Under the pieces are notes generated by a model, which was not told the origin of the DNA, made no database searches, and worked only from the letters and a program-made list of their open reading frames with translations. Positions 33,272 to 34,410 of a stretch of 34,410 nucleotides of DNA are shown here, in pieces (the first letter of the stretch is position 1; each line of letters begins with the position of its first letter). A program made the position numbers and the translations under genes. Source of the DNA: Chitinophaga pinensis (GTDB taxonomy: Bacteria > Bacteroidota > Bacteroidia > Chitinophagales > Chitinophagaceae); assembly GCA_945872815.1 (NCBI GenBank), contig CAMCAY010000021.1, positions 1 to 34,410 of the forward strand, read 5' to 3'.

Positions 33272-34410
33272 TTAAGGAAAAATTCCTAATTCAACGTAGC
33301 TGGTAGCAACTTTGTTGATGGAACTAACGTAAGCGGCTGTACGCATATCAGGAATTTCAGGATTTTCTCTCCAGATATCCATGATTTCTCTGGTTGCACT
33401 GATCATTGTTTCTTCTAATCCGCTGTGAACCAAATCTTGTTCATCAGGTCCGTGCATGATGAATTTGCGTTCAGTGTCACTTACATTCTTGCCTGTTAAT
33501 TCTTCAATTTGACTAAGAATATGCGTGTTCATATTTTCAGTAAAACGCTTTTCCATTCTGCCATAACGAACGTGGCTTAAATTTTTCAACCACTCAAAAT
33601 AACTTACCGTTACGCCACCTGCATTTAAATACATATCAGGAACACATAAAATTCCTTTTTTTACAAACACTTCATCCGCTTCAGGTGTACAAGGTCCATT
33701 TGCAGCTTCCCCAATAATTTTGGCTTTTACCCTTGGAGCATTTTCACCATTGATAACATTTTCCAAAGCTGCGGGAATAAGAATATCGCATTCCAATTCC
33801 AAAGCATCGGTATTTTTAGCAAGATTGGTTGCACCAGGAAAATTTAAAATAGAACCTGTTGCTTTTCTATGTTGAAATACTTCATCCTCATTCAATCCAT
33901 TTGCGTTAAAAATCGCACCTTCATATTCTGCTAGAGCAATTACTTTTGCACCACCCTCTCTGAAAAATTTTGCAGAGTGATAGCCAACATTTCCAAGCCC
34001 TTGCACCACCACTGTTTTATCTTTTATTCCAACTGTTAAACCTTGTTTTTTCATGATATCAGGCATATTACATACCTCTCTGATTCCAAAGTAAACACCT
34101 AAACCGGTAGCTTCGGTACGCCCGCGAACACCACCTTGAGTAACAGGTTTACCGGTAACGCAACCTGCAGCATCAATTTCACCTGGCTTTAGAGATGCAT
34201 AAGTATCAACGATCCAAGCCATTTCTCTTGGTCCTGTTCCGTAATCAGGAGCTGGCACATCAATACCGGGTCCGATAAAATTTTTCTTTACCAATTCTGC
34301 TGTATACCTACGGGTAATCTTTTCCAATTCGTAAGAAGAATAATTGCGTGGATTAATTTTTATGCCTCCTTTTCCGCCTCCAAATGGTACATTTACAATT
34401 GCACATTTAT
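33272..34410 (-). CDS. gdhA: Glutamate dehydrogenase, 5' end beyond the window
   Basis: Hexameric NAD(P)-dependent glutamate dehydrogenase (2-oxoglutarate + NH3 to glutamate). The open frame continues to the right edge, so the N-terminal few dozen residues are missing. Near the edge the GLFV signature VPFGGGKGGIKINP is visible, its catalytic Lys codon at 34370-34372, and then VPAPDYGTG with the catalytic Asp. The Rossmann domain VVVQGLGNVGYHSAKFF and GEAANGPCTPEAD follow. A TTG inside the frame at 34327 is not a credible start because conserved sequence precedes it. The visible part is about 379 residues. NAD versus NADP use is not decided. Confidence 0.96.
   Translation of the reverse strand, partial: KCAIVNVPFGGGKGGIKINPRNYSSYELEKITRRYTAELVKKNFIGPGIDVPAPDYGTGPREMAWIVDTYASLKPGEIDAAGCVTGKPVTQGGVRGRTEATGLGVYFGIREVCNMPDIMKKQGLTVGIKDKTVVVQGLGNVGYHSAKFFREGGAKVIALAEYEGAIFNANGLNEDEVFQHRKATGSILNFPGATNLAKNTDALELECDILIPAALENVINGENAPRVKAKIIGEAANGPCTPEADEVFVKKGILCVPDMYLNAGGVTVSYFEWLKNLSHVRYGRMEKRFTENMNTHILSQIEELTGKNVSDTERKFIMHGPDEQDLVHSGLEETMISATREIMDIWRENPEIPDMRTAAYVSSINKVATSYVELGIFP

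Noticed and set aside
34322..34410. Glutamate dehydrogenase starting at TTG 34327
   Set aside because: The frame continues upstream to the window edge and encodes the conserved GGGKGG active-site signature, so the gene is cut by the window.

Overview
This window looks like core chromosome of an AT-rich Bacteroidota bacterium, probably near the Chitinophagaceae/Sphingobacteriia. Four things suggest this. Several genes are preceded by the Bacteroidota -7 element TAnnTTTG (two with a TTTG -33 box at 19-20 bp). Shine-Dalgarno sequences are generally absent. The IDH is of the eukaryote-like type. The genes include family-typical Bacteroidota proteins (secreted C1 peptidase, PstS-like lipoprotein followed by a TPR protein, NamZ). 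I see no tRNA, rRNA, IS element, prophage or CRISPR, and no gene-free stretch longer than about 215 bp.

Layout. 1-5.2 kb (+): transhydrogenase beta subunit (pntB), an rRNA m5C methyltransferase, a LysM protein ending in an RlpA-like barrel, and a secreted papain-fold peptidase. 5.2-7.4 kb (-): a namZ-fmt pair. 7.6-10.7 kb (+): slyD, pepT and NADP-IDH (icd), closed by a strong terminator. 10.7-19.3 kb (-): a nucleotide-sugar supply block (aminotransferase, ugd, UDP-GlcA decarboxylase, UDP-HexNAc 6-dehydrogenase, UDP-HexNAc 4-epimerase, rfbC, rfbD) ending in a THUMP-type rRNA methyltransferase. 19.3-20.6 kb (+): Kdo transferase, which overlaps the 3' end of a conserved hypothetical on the opposite strand. 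21.4-22.5 kb (+): tdk-rimM. 22.6-26.9 kb (-): rlmN, a duplicated Spy-like protein, two pseudouridine synthases and an unknown secreted protein. 27.0-28.2 kb (+): thiolase, overlapping hisS. 28.2-30.0 kb (-): a low-molecular-weight phosphatase followed by hisS. 30.3-33.2 kb (+): a small membrane protein, a PstS-like lipoprotein and a TPR protein. 33.3 kb to the right edge (-): glutamate dehydrogenase, cut by the window end.

Themes. Ribosome and tRNA maturation is dense here (m5C methyltransferase, THUMP methyltransferase, RimM, RlmN, two pseudouridine synthases, Fmt, HisS). The sugar block would supply UDP-GlcA, UDP-xylose, UDP-GalNAcA-type and dTDP-6-deoxysugar donors, but the window has no glycosyltransferase, flippase, rfbA or rfbB, so the polymer machinery must lie elsewhere. 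PntB, NADP-IDH and glutamate dehydrogenase all bear on the NAD(P)H pool.

Most of the window is conventional. The observations most worth checking are the tdk promoter dyad, the orphan PstS-like/TPR unit, the LysM-barrel protein with an apparently lost RlpA histidine, the exact 88-residue duplication in the Spy-like protein, the NPEY methyltransferase motif, and the hisS tail encoded antisense to the thiolase active-site loop. I found no convincing wholly new system.
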